From positions 1 to 64,000 of the forward strand of contig JAHCJV010000003.1 of NCBI GenBank assembly GCA_026126105.1: a DNA stretch of 64,000 nucleotides. Reading direction: 5' to 3'. The notes under the pieces were generated by a model that did not search any database, was not told the origin of the DNA, and saw nothing but the letters and a program-made list of their open reading frames with translations. A program made the position numbers and the translations under genes. How positions within the stretch are numbered: position 1 is the first letter of the stretch; the number at the start of each line of letters is the position of its first letter. This stretch comes from Enhydrobacter sp. GTDB taxonomy: Bacteria; Pseudomonadota; Alphaproteobacteria; Reyranellales; Reyranellaceae. Positions 43,013 to 51,446 of the stretch are shown here, piece by piece.

Positions 43013-43792
43013 ATGAGTGACCCACAAACCCCTTGGCGAGGATTTTGGCAAGTGCTCGCCCCAGATACCGAGGAAGACATCCAACCCTATCGCAACACCA
43101 CCACCAATCTGCGCTCGCGGGCGGGGTTCGTGCTCTACACCCAAAGCTACTTCATTGAACTTCGCCTTCTGAGCCAGATGCAGTTGCCGGCAGGTTGGCC
43201 GCCCACGGATGCCGAGCTGGCCGCTATGTTTGGCGGCTTTTACGGCATCGCCGGGCGCAGTCACTGGCAGCCAGCAGACGGAGGCTGGCTGGGCCAACAC
43301 CACATAGAGATGGCCGCCAATCCCGCTTTGCTGGGCCAAGACTTCCACCGCATGCTGCACATGAGCGCGGGTAGCGCCACCATCGACAGCGACGGCCGTC
43401 AGGAAACCTGGCGTCGGCTCAGCGCGGCGGGCAGCACGCCGCTCTGCGGCGCCTGGCAGACCAAAAATCCTTTGGGGAACTGGTTGTACCTGGCCTGCGA
43501 AGGCCACTACGCGGTGATGCGCTCAGGGGCCAACCGCCCCGCCCCTCAAGGCGACTGGGCCAAGCTAACGACAGAACAACTCCTGCCTCTGGCGGAGAGC
43601 TTCGGGGCCAACGCCGGCGCCCGCTTGGAGACAACTGGCAGCTTTGACCATTGGCCCATGATCGGGCAAGTGGCGGGCTATGACGTGCGCAAACACGAAA
43701 CCTTCAAATTGGAGGCGGTGCAAGCCGCGCGCTTTGAGGCCTCGCTGCCCCCGCTGGACTTCCCACCCGACCAGTGGACCCGGCTGGAATAA
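43013..43792 (+). CDS. Uncharacterised protein with two lipocalin-like halves
   Basis: A 259-residue cytoplasmic protein without signal peptide or membrane segment. The first half (W-R-G-F-W-Q-V-L-A, then G-F-V-L-Y-T-Q-S-Y-F and F-G-G-F-Y-G-I-A-G) and the second (L-C-G-A-W-Q-T-K, L-Y-L-A-C-E-G-H-Y-A-V-M-R) look like related lipocalin-like beta units; this resemblance is from motif spacing only and is tentative. AAAGGAG lies 11 nt before ATG 43013. It is divergent from a WYL regulator, which probably controls it, and converges on a VOC gene. Confidence 0.6.
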   Translation: MSDPQTPWRGFWQVLAPDTEEDIQPYRNTTTNLRSRAGFVLYTQSYFIELRLLSQMQLPAGWPPTDAELAAMFGGFYGIAGRSHWQPADGGWLGQHHIEMAANPALLGQDFHRMLHMSAGSATIDSDGRQETWRRLSAAGSTPLCGAWQTKNPLGNWLYLACEGHYAVMRSGANRPAPQGDWAKLTTEQLLPLAESFGANAGARLETTGSFDHWPMIGQVAGYDVRKHETFKLEAVQAARFEASLPPLDFPPDQWTRLE

Positions 43793-44176
43793 TCAGCCAG
43801 ATTGGGTGAACGCCAGCCACTGCCCATCGGGGTCGACCAGCTCAAACTCCCGGTCGCCCCAGGGGCGCAGTACCGGCCCAGTCAGCGGGGTGCCCGGGTT
43901 CTGGTGGTCGAGGGGCTGCAGGCCGGCGGCCAGCGCCTGAGTGAACAGCGCATCCACATCCGGCGTGGCGAAGTGGATCACCGGCAGTCCGGCTTTCTGG
44001 CCGGGATCGGCCGGATGCAGCATCAGTTCGGCGTCGCCTGCGGCACTGCCGCTGGCAAACCAGTGCATGCGCTCATAGCCGCGCAGATAGGCAAAGCCCA
44101 GCGCTTTGTAAAAGTCGCGGGAGCGCTCAGTGTCGGCGCAAAACAGCACGATGTGATGCAGGCCGGAAATAGCCAT
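43793..44176 (-). CDS. VOC-superfamily (glyoxalase/bleomycin-resistance-like) protein
   Basis: A 127-residue protein with two beta-alpha-beta-beta-beta modules: L-H-H-I-V-L-F-C-A-D-T-E-R-S-R-D-F-Y-K-A-L-G-F at residues 6-28 and V-I-H-F-A-T-P-D-V-D-A-L-F near 66, ending P-W-G-D-R-E-F-E-L-V-D-P-D-G. Metal ligands H8, H/E and the final E of R-E-F-E-L are in place. The substrate is unknown. Its ATG overlaps the acsA stop, so it is the last gene of the seven-gene operon. Confidence 0.88.
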   Translation of the reverse strand: MAISGLHHIVLFCADTERSRDFYKALGFAYLRGYERMHWFASGSAAGDAELMLHPADPGQKAGLPVIHFATPDVDALFTQALAAGLQPLDHQNPGTPLTGPVLRPWGDREFELVDPDGQWLAFTQSG

Positions 44177-46110
44177 CAGTCCTCCAGCGTGCTCAGGTCG
44201 CCTTCCGGCAGGCCCTGAGCACGCGCCTTCAATACGCGCCGCATGATCTTGCCCGAACGCGTCTTGGGCAGCTTGTCCACAAAGGCGATTGCTTCGGGGC
44301 GGGCAATCCCGCCAATCACCGTGGCGACGTGCTGGCGCAGCTCCTCGGCCAGCGCCTCCCTGGCACTGTGCTCCGGCTTGAGCAGCACGAAGCAGTGCAC
44401 CGCCTGGCCTTTGACCTCATGCGGCAGGCCGATGGCGGCCGACTCAGCCACTGCGGGATGGGTGATCAGCGCCGACTCGATCTCGGCGGTGCCCAGGCGG
44501 TGGCCAGAGACGTTGATCACATCGTCCACGCGGCCGATGATCCAGTAATAGCCGTCCTCGTCGCGGCGGGCCGAATCGCCGGTCATATACTTGCCCGGGT
44601 ACTTGGACCAGTACTGGCGCTTATACAGCTCCGCATCGCCATAGATCGAGCGCAGCATGGAAGGCCAGGGGCGGGTCAACACCAGGTAGCCCTCGTCGCC
44701 GTCCTTGACCGGTTTGCCGGCTTCGTCCAATATCTCGGCGCGCTGGCCGAAGAAGGGCCGCGTGCCCGAACCCGGCTTGAGCGGCACCACCGGGGTGGGT
44801 GTGATCATGAACATGCCGGTCTCGGTCTGCCACCAGGTGTCCATGATTGGCGCCTGGCCTTTGCCGATCACGCGGTAGTACCAGCGCCAGGCTTCCGGGT
44901 TGATCGGCTCCCCCACTGAGCCCAACAGGCGCAGGCTGGAAAGATCGTATTGGGCCGGCCAATCTTCGCCGAAGCGCATCAGCCCGCGGATGGCGGTGGG
45001 CGCCGTGTACAGGATGGTGATGCCGTAGCGCTCGATAAGCTGCCACCAGCGGCCCGGGTTGGGGAAGGTGGGGCCGCCTTCGTATAGAAAGCTGGTGGCC
45101 CCGTTCAGCAGTGGACCATAGACAATATACGAATGGCCGGTGATCCAACCTGGGTCGGCGGCGCACCAGTAACGGTCCTCGTCCTTGATATCGAAGACGT
45201 ACTTGAGCGTGCTATAGGTGCCGACCATGTACCCGCCGTGGGTGTGCAGAATGGCCTTGGGCCGCCCGGTGGAGCCGGAGGTGTACAAGATGAACAGCGG
45301 GTCCTCGGCGTCCATCGGCTGGGTCGGAAAGCGGTCCTTGGCCACCGGGCTCTCCAGCATTTCGTGATACCAATGGTCGCGCCCAGGCTGGAACGGCACT
45401 TCGTGCCCTGTGCGCTGCACAACCAGCACGTTCTCCACGGTCGGCGCCTGGCGGACGGCTTCGTCGGTGATACGTTTGAGCTCGACCAATTTGCCGTTCT
45501 GGTAGCTGCCGTCGCAGGTGATCACCAGCTTGGACTGGCTGTCCTGTACCCGGCCCTGCAGCGCGGCGACGGAAAAGCCGCCGAAGACCACCGAGTGCAC
45601 CGCGCCGATCTTGGCGCAGGCCAGCATGGCGAAGATGGCTTCCGGCACGCGGCCCATGTAGATCGTAACCCGGTCGCCTTTCTTGACGCCCAAGGCGTGG
45701 ATGATGCTGGCCATGCGCGAAACTTCGCGGTTAAGGGCGTGGAAGGAGAACGAGCGGTCTTGCTTGCCGTCTTCACTCTCCCAGATCAGTGCCAGCTTAT
45801 TCTTGCGTGGCGTGTTCAGGTGGCGGTCAATGCAATTGTGTACAATATTGACCTTGCCGCCCACGAACCACTTGTAAAAAGGCGCCTTGGAGCCATCCAA
45901 TGTTTTCTTCCAGGGCTTGTACCACTCCAGCTGGGCGGCCTCCCCCTCCCAAAACCCAATGAAGTCCTTGTCCGCTCGGCGCGCGATCTTGTCCCAGTCT
46001 TGCAGGTTGGCCTGCGCCACCGCATGCTGGGCCGGGTAATACACCTCGCCTTTGAGCTTGCGTGTCTTGGAGGCGGTTGGAGTCTTGGCGGGCTTCTTGG
46101 ACGCGGGCAT
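44176..46110 (-). CDS. acsA: Acetate-CoA ligase (AMP-forming)
   Basis: Converts acetate, ATP and CoA to acetyl-CoA. The 644-residue protein shows Y-T-S-G-S-T-G-R-P-K-A, the acyl pocket region (W-W-Q-T-E-T-G-M), the hinge R-V-D-D-V-I-N-V-S-G-H-R-L-G-T-A-E-I-E-S, and the acetylatable lysine in P-K-T-R-S-G-K-I-M-R-R. A basic, Lys/Ala-rich stretch of about 20 residues precedes the ACAS domain. It follows glpX by 8 nt and overlaps the VOC gene by ATGA. Coupling to GlpX suggests a role in switching between acetate use and gluconeogenesis. Confidence 0.94.
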   Translation of the reverse strand: MPASKKPAKTPTASKTRKLKGEVYYPAQHAVAQANLQDWDKIARRADKDFIGFWEGEAAQLEWYKPWKKTLDGSKAPFYKWFVGGKVNIVHNCIDRHLNTPRKNKLALIWESEDGKQDRSFSFHALNREVSRMASIIHALGVKKGDRVTIYMGRVPEAIFAMLACAKIGAVHSVVFGGFSVAALQGRVQDSQSKLVITCDGSYQNGKLVELKRITDEAVRQAPTVENVLVVQRTGHEVPFQPGRDHWYHEMLESPVAKDRFPTQPMDAEDPLFILYTSGSTGRPKAILHTHGGYMVGTYSTLKYVFDIKDEDRYWCAADPGWITGHSYIVYGPLLNGATSFLYEGGPTFPNPGRWWQLIERYGITILYTAPTAIRGLMRFGEDWPAQYDLSSLRLLGSVGEPINPEAWRWYYRVIGKGQAPIMDTWWQTETGMFMITPTPVVPLKPGSGTRPFFGQRAEILDEAGKPVKDGDEGYLVLTRPWPSMLRSIYGDAELYKRQYWSKYPGKYMTGDSARRDEDGYYWIIGRVDDVINVSGHRLGTAEIESALITHPAVAESAAIGLPHEVKGQAVHCFVLLKPEHSAREALAEELRQHVATVIGGIARPEAIAFVDKLPKTRSGKIMRRVLKARAQGLPEGDLSTLED

Positions 46111-46118
46111 GCGGCCTC

Positions 46119-47105
46119 CTAATAGTCCAACGGGCTGATCTTTTCCAGCTTTTCGAGGCTGTGGGTGGCGATCACCTGGCGCACTGTGCCGGTCATGCCG
46201 CGCACCACCAAACTGTGCGTGCGCGCTCCCTTGGGGTAATACTTGACCCCGTCCAGCAGCTCACCATCGGTGATGCCGGTGGCAGCGAAGAACACATCCT
46301 CCGAAGAGACCAGATCATCCATGGTCAGGATCTTTTCGAAGTCATAGCCCATTTCACGGCCGCGCTTGAGCTCGTCGTCGTTGCGGGCGTATAGCTTACC
46401 CTGGATCTCGCCGCCCATGGCGCGCAGGGCGCAGGCCGCCAGCACGCCTTCCGGGGTGCCGCCAATGCCCAATAAGACGTCAATGCCCGCATCCGGCCAG
46501 GCGGTCATCAGCGCGCCGGCCACGTCGCCGTCGTCGATCATGCGGATACGCGCCCCGCAGCGGCGCACTTCAGCCTTGAGCTCATTGTGGCGCGGCCGGT
46601 CCAACATCACCACCACCAGGTCTTGAATGCGCTTGCCGGTCGCCTTGGCGATCGCATTCAAGTTGTCCTCCACCGGCCACTCGACATGGATGGTGCCCTT
46701 GGCCGCCGGGCCAACCGCGATCTTGTTCATGTACACGAACGGACCGGGGTCAAACATGCTGCCGCGCGGGGCCACCGACACCGTAGCGATCGAGTTCAGC
46801 CGGCCTTCCGCCAGGGGGCGCGTGCCGTCAATCGGGTCGACGGCAATGTCGACATGCGGGGCATCGCCCGTGCCCAGGGTCTCACCGTTGAACAGCATCG
46901 GCGCCTCATCCTTCTCGCCCTCGCCGATCACAATCACCCCGTCCATCTCAATGCTGTTCAAGACCAGACGCATGCCATCCACCGCCGCCTGATCGCCGGC
47001 GGCTTTATCGTCCCGGCCCATAAAACGGGCGGCGGACAGCGCCGCGGCTTCAGTCACCCGCACCAACTCCATGGCCAAATTACGCGAAGGTTCTCGGTTG
47101 TTCAT
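46119..47105 (-). CDS. glpX: Fructose-1,6-bisphosphatase class II
   Basis: Hydrolyses fructose-1,6-bisphosphate in gluconeogenesis. The 328-residue protein has the GlpX marks V-I-G-E-G-E-K-D-E-A-P-M-L (metal site), V-D-P-I-D-G-T-R-P-L-A and the later G-G-T-P-E-G-V-L-A-A. Length fits the family. It lies 19 nt after a GT39-like gene and 8 nt before acsA in a long minus-strand operon. Confidence 0.96.
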   Translation of the reverse strand: MNNREPSRNLAMELVRVTEAAALSAARFMGRDDKAAGDQAAVDGMRLVLNSIEMDGVIVIGEGEKDEAPMLFNGETLGTGDAPHVDIAVDPIDGTRPLAEGRLNSIATVSVAPRGSMFDPGPFVYMNKIAVGPAAKGTIHVEWPVEDNLNAIAKATGKRIQDLVVVMLDRPRHNELKAEVRRCGARIRMIDDGDVAGALMTAWPDAGIDVLLGIGGTPEGVLAACALRAMGGEIQGKLYARNDDELKRGREMGYDFEKILTMDDLVSSEDVFFAATGITDGELLDGVKYYPKGARTHSLVVRGMTGTVRQVIATHSLEKLEKISPLDY

Positions 47106-47124
47106 TCACACCATTCCTTATAGG

Positions 47125-49149
47125 TCATTGCAAACACTGAGCCGTTTGGGCAAGCTGCTCATCCGGAAATTCCATAAAGCCATAGGCGTGGTCCAGCAGG
47201 GTTCGATAATTTGCCTCCCCCAAGGCGGAGCGCACGCATTGCAACTCTGCTTCTGAACGATTGAGGGAAAAACGACTGAAGTTGTATTCAGTTTGCAGGC
47301 TTTCTTCATCGAGTAGGCTCAGCCCATTGACCGCGGACAAGAAGACATCCTCAAGACGCCATTGATTGTAAGGACGCGCCGACAGAGAAACTTGTGTATC
47401 CAACAAGGACCTCAGGCTTAACACCACCTGGGGATGGGCTGAATTCATGATGAACAAAGGCGGCTGGCCTTCATTTTCCAGCATAAACTGCTGCCCATCA
47501 ATGGTTAACAGGCCCGTGTAAGTTTGCAAGGGAAGCGCCTCCGGCGCGGCGGCGTGACCCGTGAACGACCGCCCAGCTTCCCAAGCCACACCGGGTGCAG
47601 CCAGCACCAAGCGTTCCACACTGGGCCAGCTGGCATACCAGTCCATGTTGATCTCGCGCGGCCCAAAGATCAACGGCGAAGCGCCGATCTCATTCACCGG
47701 CCAGTTGCCTTCTTCCTCATCGAAGGCATCTGCCAAATAGGCAAACAACACCAGGTCTTGGGAGCCGCTTTTGTCTGCCGTCAGGTGGGCGGGCAGGTCG
47801 TAGCCAGCCAGCAGCTGGCTGGCCGCCGCGGTCATATAAACCGACTGCTCAGGATGCGCGGCGATATGGTTGAGCGCCTGGTGAATAAAGGTATCGGTAT
47901 CACGCGCCCGGATCGTTTGAACACTGCTGAGGATCCAATGGGCGTTGAAGCCCAAGACCAGGGCCAGCAGTGCCACAGGGATGAAGCGCAGCCGCTTTTG
48001 AGGCGCCTGGCCCAAGCTTTCATACAACCATTGGAACCCAAAGCCGGCAAACAAGGCCAGGCTGGGCAGCACTTGCAACAAGTTGCGCACAAACAGTACG
48101 CGATGCGTGGCAAGGAACAACAAGTACAAGGCGGGCACGCCCACCAGCACCGCACCCAGCCAGCGTTCAGCCCGGTCAGGAGAGCGCAGCAGGGCATAAA
48201 TGCCCAAGAGAATGAAGGCGCCAACCGTTGTGGCTAATATTGGGTATGGAGAGAAGGCCACAGCAAAAAGATAGATCAGCATTCGACTCAAATGATCCCA
48301 ACCCTGATCCACCGTCTGCCTACCATGTCCATAGGCGTAGTGTTGAGACTCCTCGATCACGTGCCCCCAAAAGATATCCGGCTCCAGCAGCACACCGGGA
48401 ACCAATAAAAGAAAGACCAAAGCAAACACCAGCAAGACGGCAACCCAACGCAGAAGAAGATTTGAAACCGGTTTAACGTCCTGCTTCCAAAGAATTAACC
48501 CAAAGAAAAGGACGGCAAGCAACGATAGTCCAGCAGTGTACTTGGTCGCTGTGGCCGCAGACGAAGCAGCAGCAGCCAAATACAACCAGGCTGCGGGGGG
48601 TAACGGCTTTACTTTGTAAAAAGCAAATAAGCAGAAAGATAATGACAGAGCCACAAATTGCATAGTGGGTCCATCTGGAAGAACATAGCGCGAGTGGTAA
48701 TTGACTTCCCAAGAAAATGCCAATACAGCTCCTGCGACCACTCCAGCCAGCCAGTTGCGCTGTCCAGCCGCCAAACCCACCCAGAGCACGGCCAGCGTGG
48801 TGAAGAACACAAAAACCCGGCGCAGGTTGAGCAAGAAGGCCTGGTTGGGATTCTTGAGGACCTCGTTTAGCAGGTAATTCTGTGTCGGCACCCAGTTGGT
48901 GCCGTAACGGGCCACAAAGGGCGCTGCGTAAGGCAGTGTGGTACTGGTGGCGATATAGCTCGAAACCGGTGGGTAGTAATACGATCCTGCCAGCAGATTG
49001 CCCGTGCGCACATATTTATTTACTTGGCCCTTAACGAAATTCTGATCCCACTGGCTGCCAAAGTCCACCCCAGCCATACCGGAAAATAAGGCGAAGAGAA
49101 AAACCAGGAACAACAACACCAACCCTATCTGCTTGGGCATTGGGTTCAT
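47125..49149 (-). CDS. GT39-like polytopic membrane glycosyltransferase
   Basis: A 674-residue membrane protein with a first helix at about residues 7-25, an acidic loop F-G-S-Q-W-D-Q-N-F-V-K-G-Q-V, then ten or so spans (including F-S-W-E-V-N-Y-H-S-R-Y-V-L-P-D-G-P-T) and a soluble C-terminal third from about residue 430. The pattern is that of PMT/ArnT-like enzymes using lipid-linked sugars. It abuts the cdsA stop directly and sits with uppS in one operon, consistent with a polyprenyl-phosphate donor. Confidence 0.8.
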   Translation of the reverse strand: MNPMPKQIGLVLLFLVFLFALFSGMAGVDFGSQWDQNFVKGQVNKYVRTGNLLAGSYYYPPVSSYIATSTTLPYAAPFVARYGTNWVPTQNYLLNEVLKNPNQAFLLNLRRVFVFFTTLAVLWVGLAAGQRNWLAGVVAGAVLAFSWEVNYHSRYVLPDGPTMQFVALSLSFCLFAFYKVKPLPPAAWLYLAAAASSAATATKYTAGLSLLAVLFFGLILWKQDVKPVSNLLLRWVAVLLVFALVFLLLVPGVLLEPDIFWGHVIEESQHYAYGHGRQTVDQGWDHLSRMLIYLFAVAFSPYPILATTVGAFILLGIYALLRSPDRAERWLGAVLVGVPALYLLFLATHRVLFVRNLLQVLPSLALFAGFGFQWLYESLGQAPQKRLRFIPVALLALVLGFNAHWILSSVQTIRARDTDTFIHQALNHIAAHPEQSVYMTAAASQLLAGYDLPAHLTADKSGSQDLVLFAYLADAFDEEEGNWPVNEIGASPLIFGPREINMDWYASWPSVERLVLAAPGVAWEAGRSFTGHAAAPEALPLQTYTGLLTIDGQQFMLENEGQPPLFIMNSAHPQVVLSLRSLLDTQVSLSARPYNQWRLEDVFLSAVNGLSLLDEESLQTEYNFSRFSLNRSEAELQCVRSALGEANYRTLLDHAYGFMEFPDEQLAQTAQCLQ

Positions 49150-49977
49150 TTATTGAAAGATCAGCGCCAGGTAATACCCGATAGGGAAGGCCCACAGCCA
49201 GGAATCTGCGCGGTCCAGTACGCCGCCGTGGCCGGGCAAAATGTCGCCGGTGTCTTTGAGGTGCACTTCGCGTTTGATCATGCTGATACCCAGGTCACCC
49301 AGCGGGGACAAAATGCCCACACACAAGCCGAGGACAAAGACATTGACCAAGCTGAACTGTGGATCGCGCGGCATGCCAAAGACGTGGAAGAGCAGGCCGA
49401 ACAATGGAGTGCCCAAGGCCGAAAAGATGGCGCCGGCCGCAAAACCCTCCCAGCTTTTCTTGGGGCTCAGCCGGGGGGTCATACGATGGCGGCCAAAACG
49501 GGTGCCCAGGAAATACGCCATGGTATCGGTCAGGATGACCGCAAAGACGGTCAGCAGCAGCCACCACTCGCCAAACACCGGCGTCTCGCGCAGCAGCATC
49601 ATGTAGCTGCCCATCAGCCCAATGTACAGGACGCCACTGAGCATGATCGCAAACCCGCTGCCGGCCTTGTCATTGCCTCGTTCGTACTGCACCAGCTGAT
49701 ACCCCACAATGATGGCGCAGATCAGCGCCAGGACCCAGTGGTCATGACCGGTGCCGAACAAGAAGCGCGCCAACAAAATGCCGAGGACACTGGCCACCAT
49801 CAGCCAGCGCGCCGGTTTGCTGGGTGGCAGGCCGAACAGATCGGCATACTCCCAAATGGCGCGGGCCAGGATCAGACTGATGAAGATGGCGTAGGGCCAT
49901 GCCCCCAAAAAGATCAGGAATATGCCGGTGGGCAAAGCCACCACGGTGAACAAAACCCGTTTAACTAAGTTGCTCAT
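49150..49977 (-). CDS. cdsA: Phosphatidate cytidylyltransferase
   Basis: Makes CDP-diacylglycerol, the precursor of all phospholipids, in the membrane. The 275-residue protein has about eight membrane helices and the C-terminal signature [26 protein letters not shown]/A-D-S. The ATG overlaps the uppS stop (ATGA); the next gene starts with no gap. It feeds enzymes such as the CDP-alcohol transferase at 1657-2292. Confidence 0.96.
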   Translation of the reverse strand: [275 protein letters not shown]

Positions 49978-50696
49978 GACTCCAAAACCTTGCCATAGCG
50001 TCGCTCACGCTGGCCGTATTGCTCGATGGCGGCCAGCAATTGCTCACGGCCAAAGTCCGGCCAAAAGGTCTCAGGGAAGATCCACTCGGCGTAGGCCGCC
50101 TGCCAAAGCAGGAAGTTACTGATGCGCTGCTCGCCAGAAGTGCGGATGATCAGGTCCGGGTCGGGGATGCCGGCCGTGTACAGGTGCTGAGAGACCAGCT
50201 CCGCGTTCACCTGCTCAGTGGGGGTGCCTGCCGCAATGATGGCCTTGATCGCATCCACGATCTCGTCACGGCCGCCATAGTTAAAGGCGACACTGAGCAC
50301 CAAGCGATCATTGTCCTTGGTGATCTGCATGCCCTTGAGCACTTTCTCACGCAGAGAAGGACGCATGCCTTCCAGCCGGCCGATGTGGTTCAGCCGGGCG
50401 CCCTGGCGATGCAATTCGGCCAGTTCGCGCTCAAAGACTTCGTCAAAAATACCCATCAGGCCCTGCACTTCGTCCTGGGGGCGGCTCCAGTTCTCCGTGG
50501 AGAAGGCGTAAATCGTCAGGTATTTGACCCCCACTTCCACGCAGGCCTCAATGATGCGGCGCAAATTCTCCGTGCCAGCGCGGTGGCCTGCCAGGCGCGG
50601 CAGGCCGCGGGCGCGGGCCCAGCGCCCATTGCCATCCATAATGATGGCGATATGCCGGGGGATCGAGTGGTCTGCGGGCGGATCGGTTTTGGCCAT
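49974..50696 (-). CDS. uppS: Isoprenyl transferase (undecaprenyl diphosphate synthase)
   Basis: Cis-prenyltransferase building the C55 lipid carrier for cell-wall glycans. The 240-residue protein begins its domain with I-A-I-I-M-D-G-N-G-R-W-A (catalytic Asp), G-H-R-A-G, Y-A-F-S-T-E-N-W-x-R-P, and ends with L-I-R-T-S-G-E-Q-R-I-S-N-F-L-L-W-Q. ATG 50696 with GAGG upstream is preferred to the in-frame TTG at 50699. It follows frr by 7 nt and overlaps cdsA, the classical frr-uppS-cdsA order. Confidence 0.97.
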   Translation of the reverse strand: MAKTDPPADHSIPRHIAIIMDGNGRWARARGLPRLAGHRAGTENLRRIIEACVEVGVKYLTIYAFSTENWSRPQDEVQGLMGIFDEVFERELAELHRQGARLNHIGRLEGMRPSLREKVLKGMQITKDNDRLVLSVAFNYGGRDEIVDAIKAIIAAGTPTEQVNAELVSQHLYTAGIPDPDLIIRTSGEQRISNFLLWQAAYAEWIFPETFWPDFGREQLLAAIEQYGQRERRYGKVLES

Positions 50697-50703
50697 CAAC
50701 GCC

Positions 50704-51261
50704 TCAGACCTCCATGACCTCTTTTTCTTTGGCCTGCCCGATCTGGTCGATCTGGCCGATGATCTCGTCAGTCAGTTTCTGCACGTCATCCTCGCCGCGC
50801 TTCAATTCGTCCTCGGTGATCATTTTCTCCGTCTCAAACTCACGCAGGTCTTTGATGGCGTCCCGGCGGATATTGCGCACGGCGACATAGGCTTCTTCTT
50901 TGCGGGCGTTCACGGTTTTGACGATATCCAGGCGGCGTTCCTGGGTCAGCGCAGGTAGATTGAGGCGGATGACTTTGCCATCGCTGTTGGGCGTCAACCC
51001 GATGTCTGAGGTTTGCAAAGCGCGCTCAATGTCTTTGACTCCCGCAGGATCAAAGGGCTTGATCAGCAATTGGCGCGGCTCAGGCACACTAATACTGGCC
51101 AGCTGCATCAGGGGCGTGGGCTGGCCGTAATACTCCACCGACAGCTTCTCAACCAGCGCCGGGGTGGCACGCCCGGTGCGGATCGCTCCCAGGTCATCTT
51201 TCAGTGACTGCACCGAGCTCTGCATACGATTTTTGGTTTCCTTGATCAAATCGGAAATCAC
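50704..51261 (-). CDS. frr: Ribosome recycling factor
   Basis: Releases ribosomes from mRNA after termination, with EF-G. The 185-residue protein has R-T-G-R-A-T-P-A-L-V-E-K, Y-Y-G-x-x-T-P-L-x-Q-L-A, and the C-terminal R-D-A-I-K-D-L-R-E/K. The start is GTG 51261 with AGGAGG 6 nt upstream. It leads the operon; on the minus strand an extended -10 TGGTAAAAT lies at 51331-51339. pyrH and tsf, often upstream, are absent here because otsA is divergent. Confidence 0.97.
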   Translation of the reverse strand: MISDLIKETKNRMQSSVQSLKDDLGAIRTGRATPALVEKLSVEYYGQPTPLMQLASISVPEPRQLLIKPFDPAGVKDIERALQTSDIGLTPNSDGKVIRLNLPALTQERRLDIVKTVNARKEEAYVAVRNIRRDAIKDLREFETEKMITEDELKRGEDDVQKLTDEIIGQIDQIGQAKEKEVMEV

Positions 51262-51371
51262 GACGGGCCTCCTGGCAACGAAACTGTCTCGCTTGCATGA
51301 TAAAAATGGGCTTGGAAACGGCTTTTTGAGATTTTACCACTACCCTCCCCAAGCCCTTTGGGGGCATCCTG

Positions 51372-51446
51372 TATAATCGATCTAGTTCGCCTCGGGAGGT
51401 AAGCTCGCCTGCCTCCTGAGGGTCACCCACAGGGCAGGAGCACGTT
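51372..51446 (+). promoter_or_regulatory. otsA promoter -10 and structured leader
   Basis: TATAAT at 51372-51377. The leader can form a 10-bp stem CCTCGGGAGG (51390-51399) with CCTCCTGAGG (51412-51421, one G-U pair). Part of the second arm, CTCCTG (51413-51418), is also complementary to the ribosome binding site CAGGAG (51435-51440), so the two pairings exclude each other. Confidence 0.55.
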
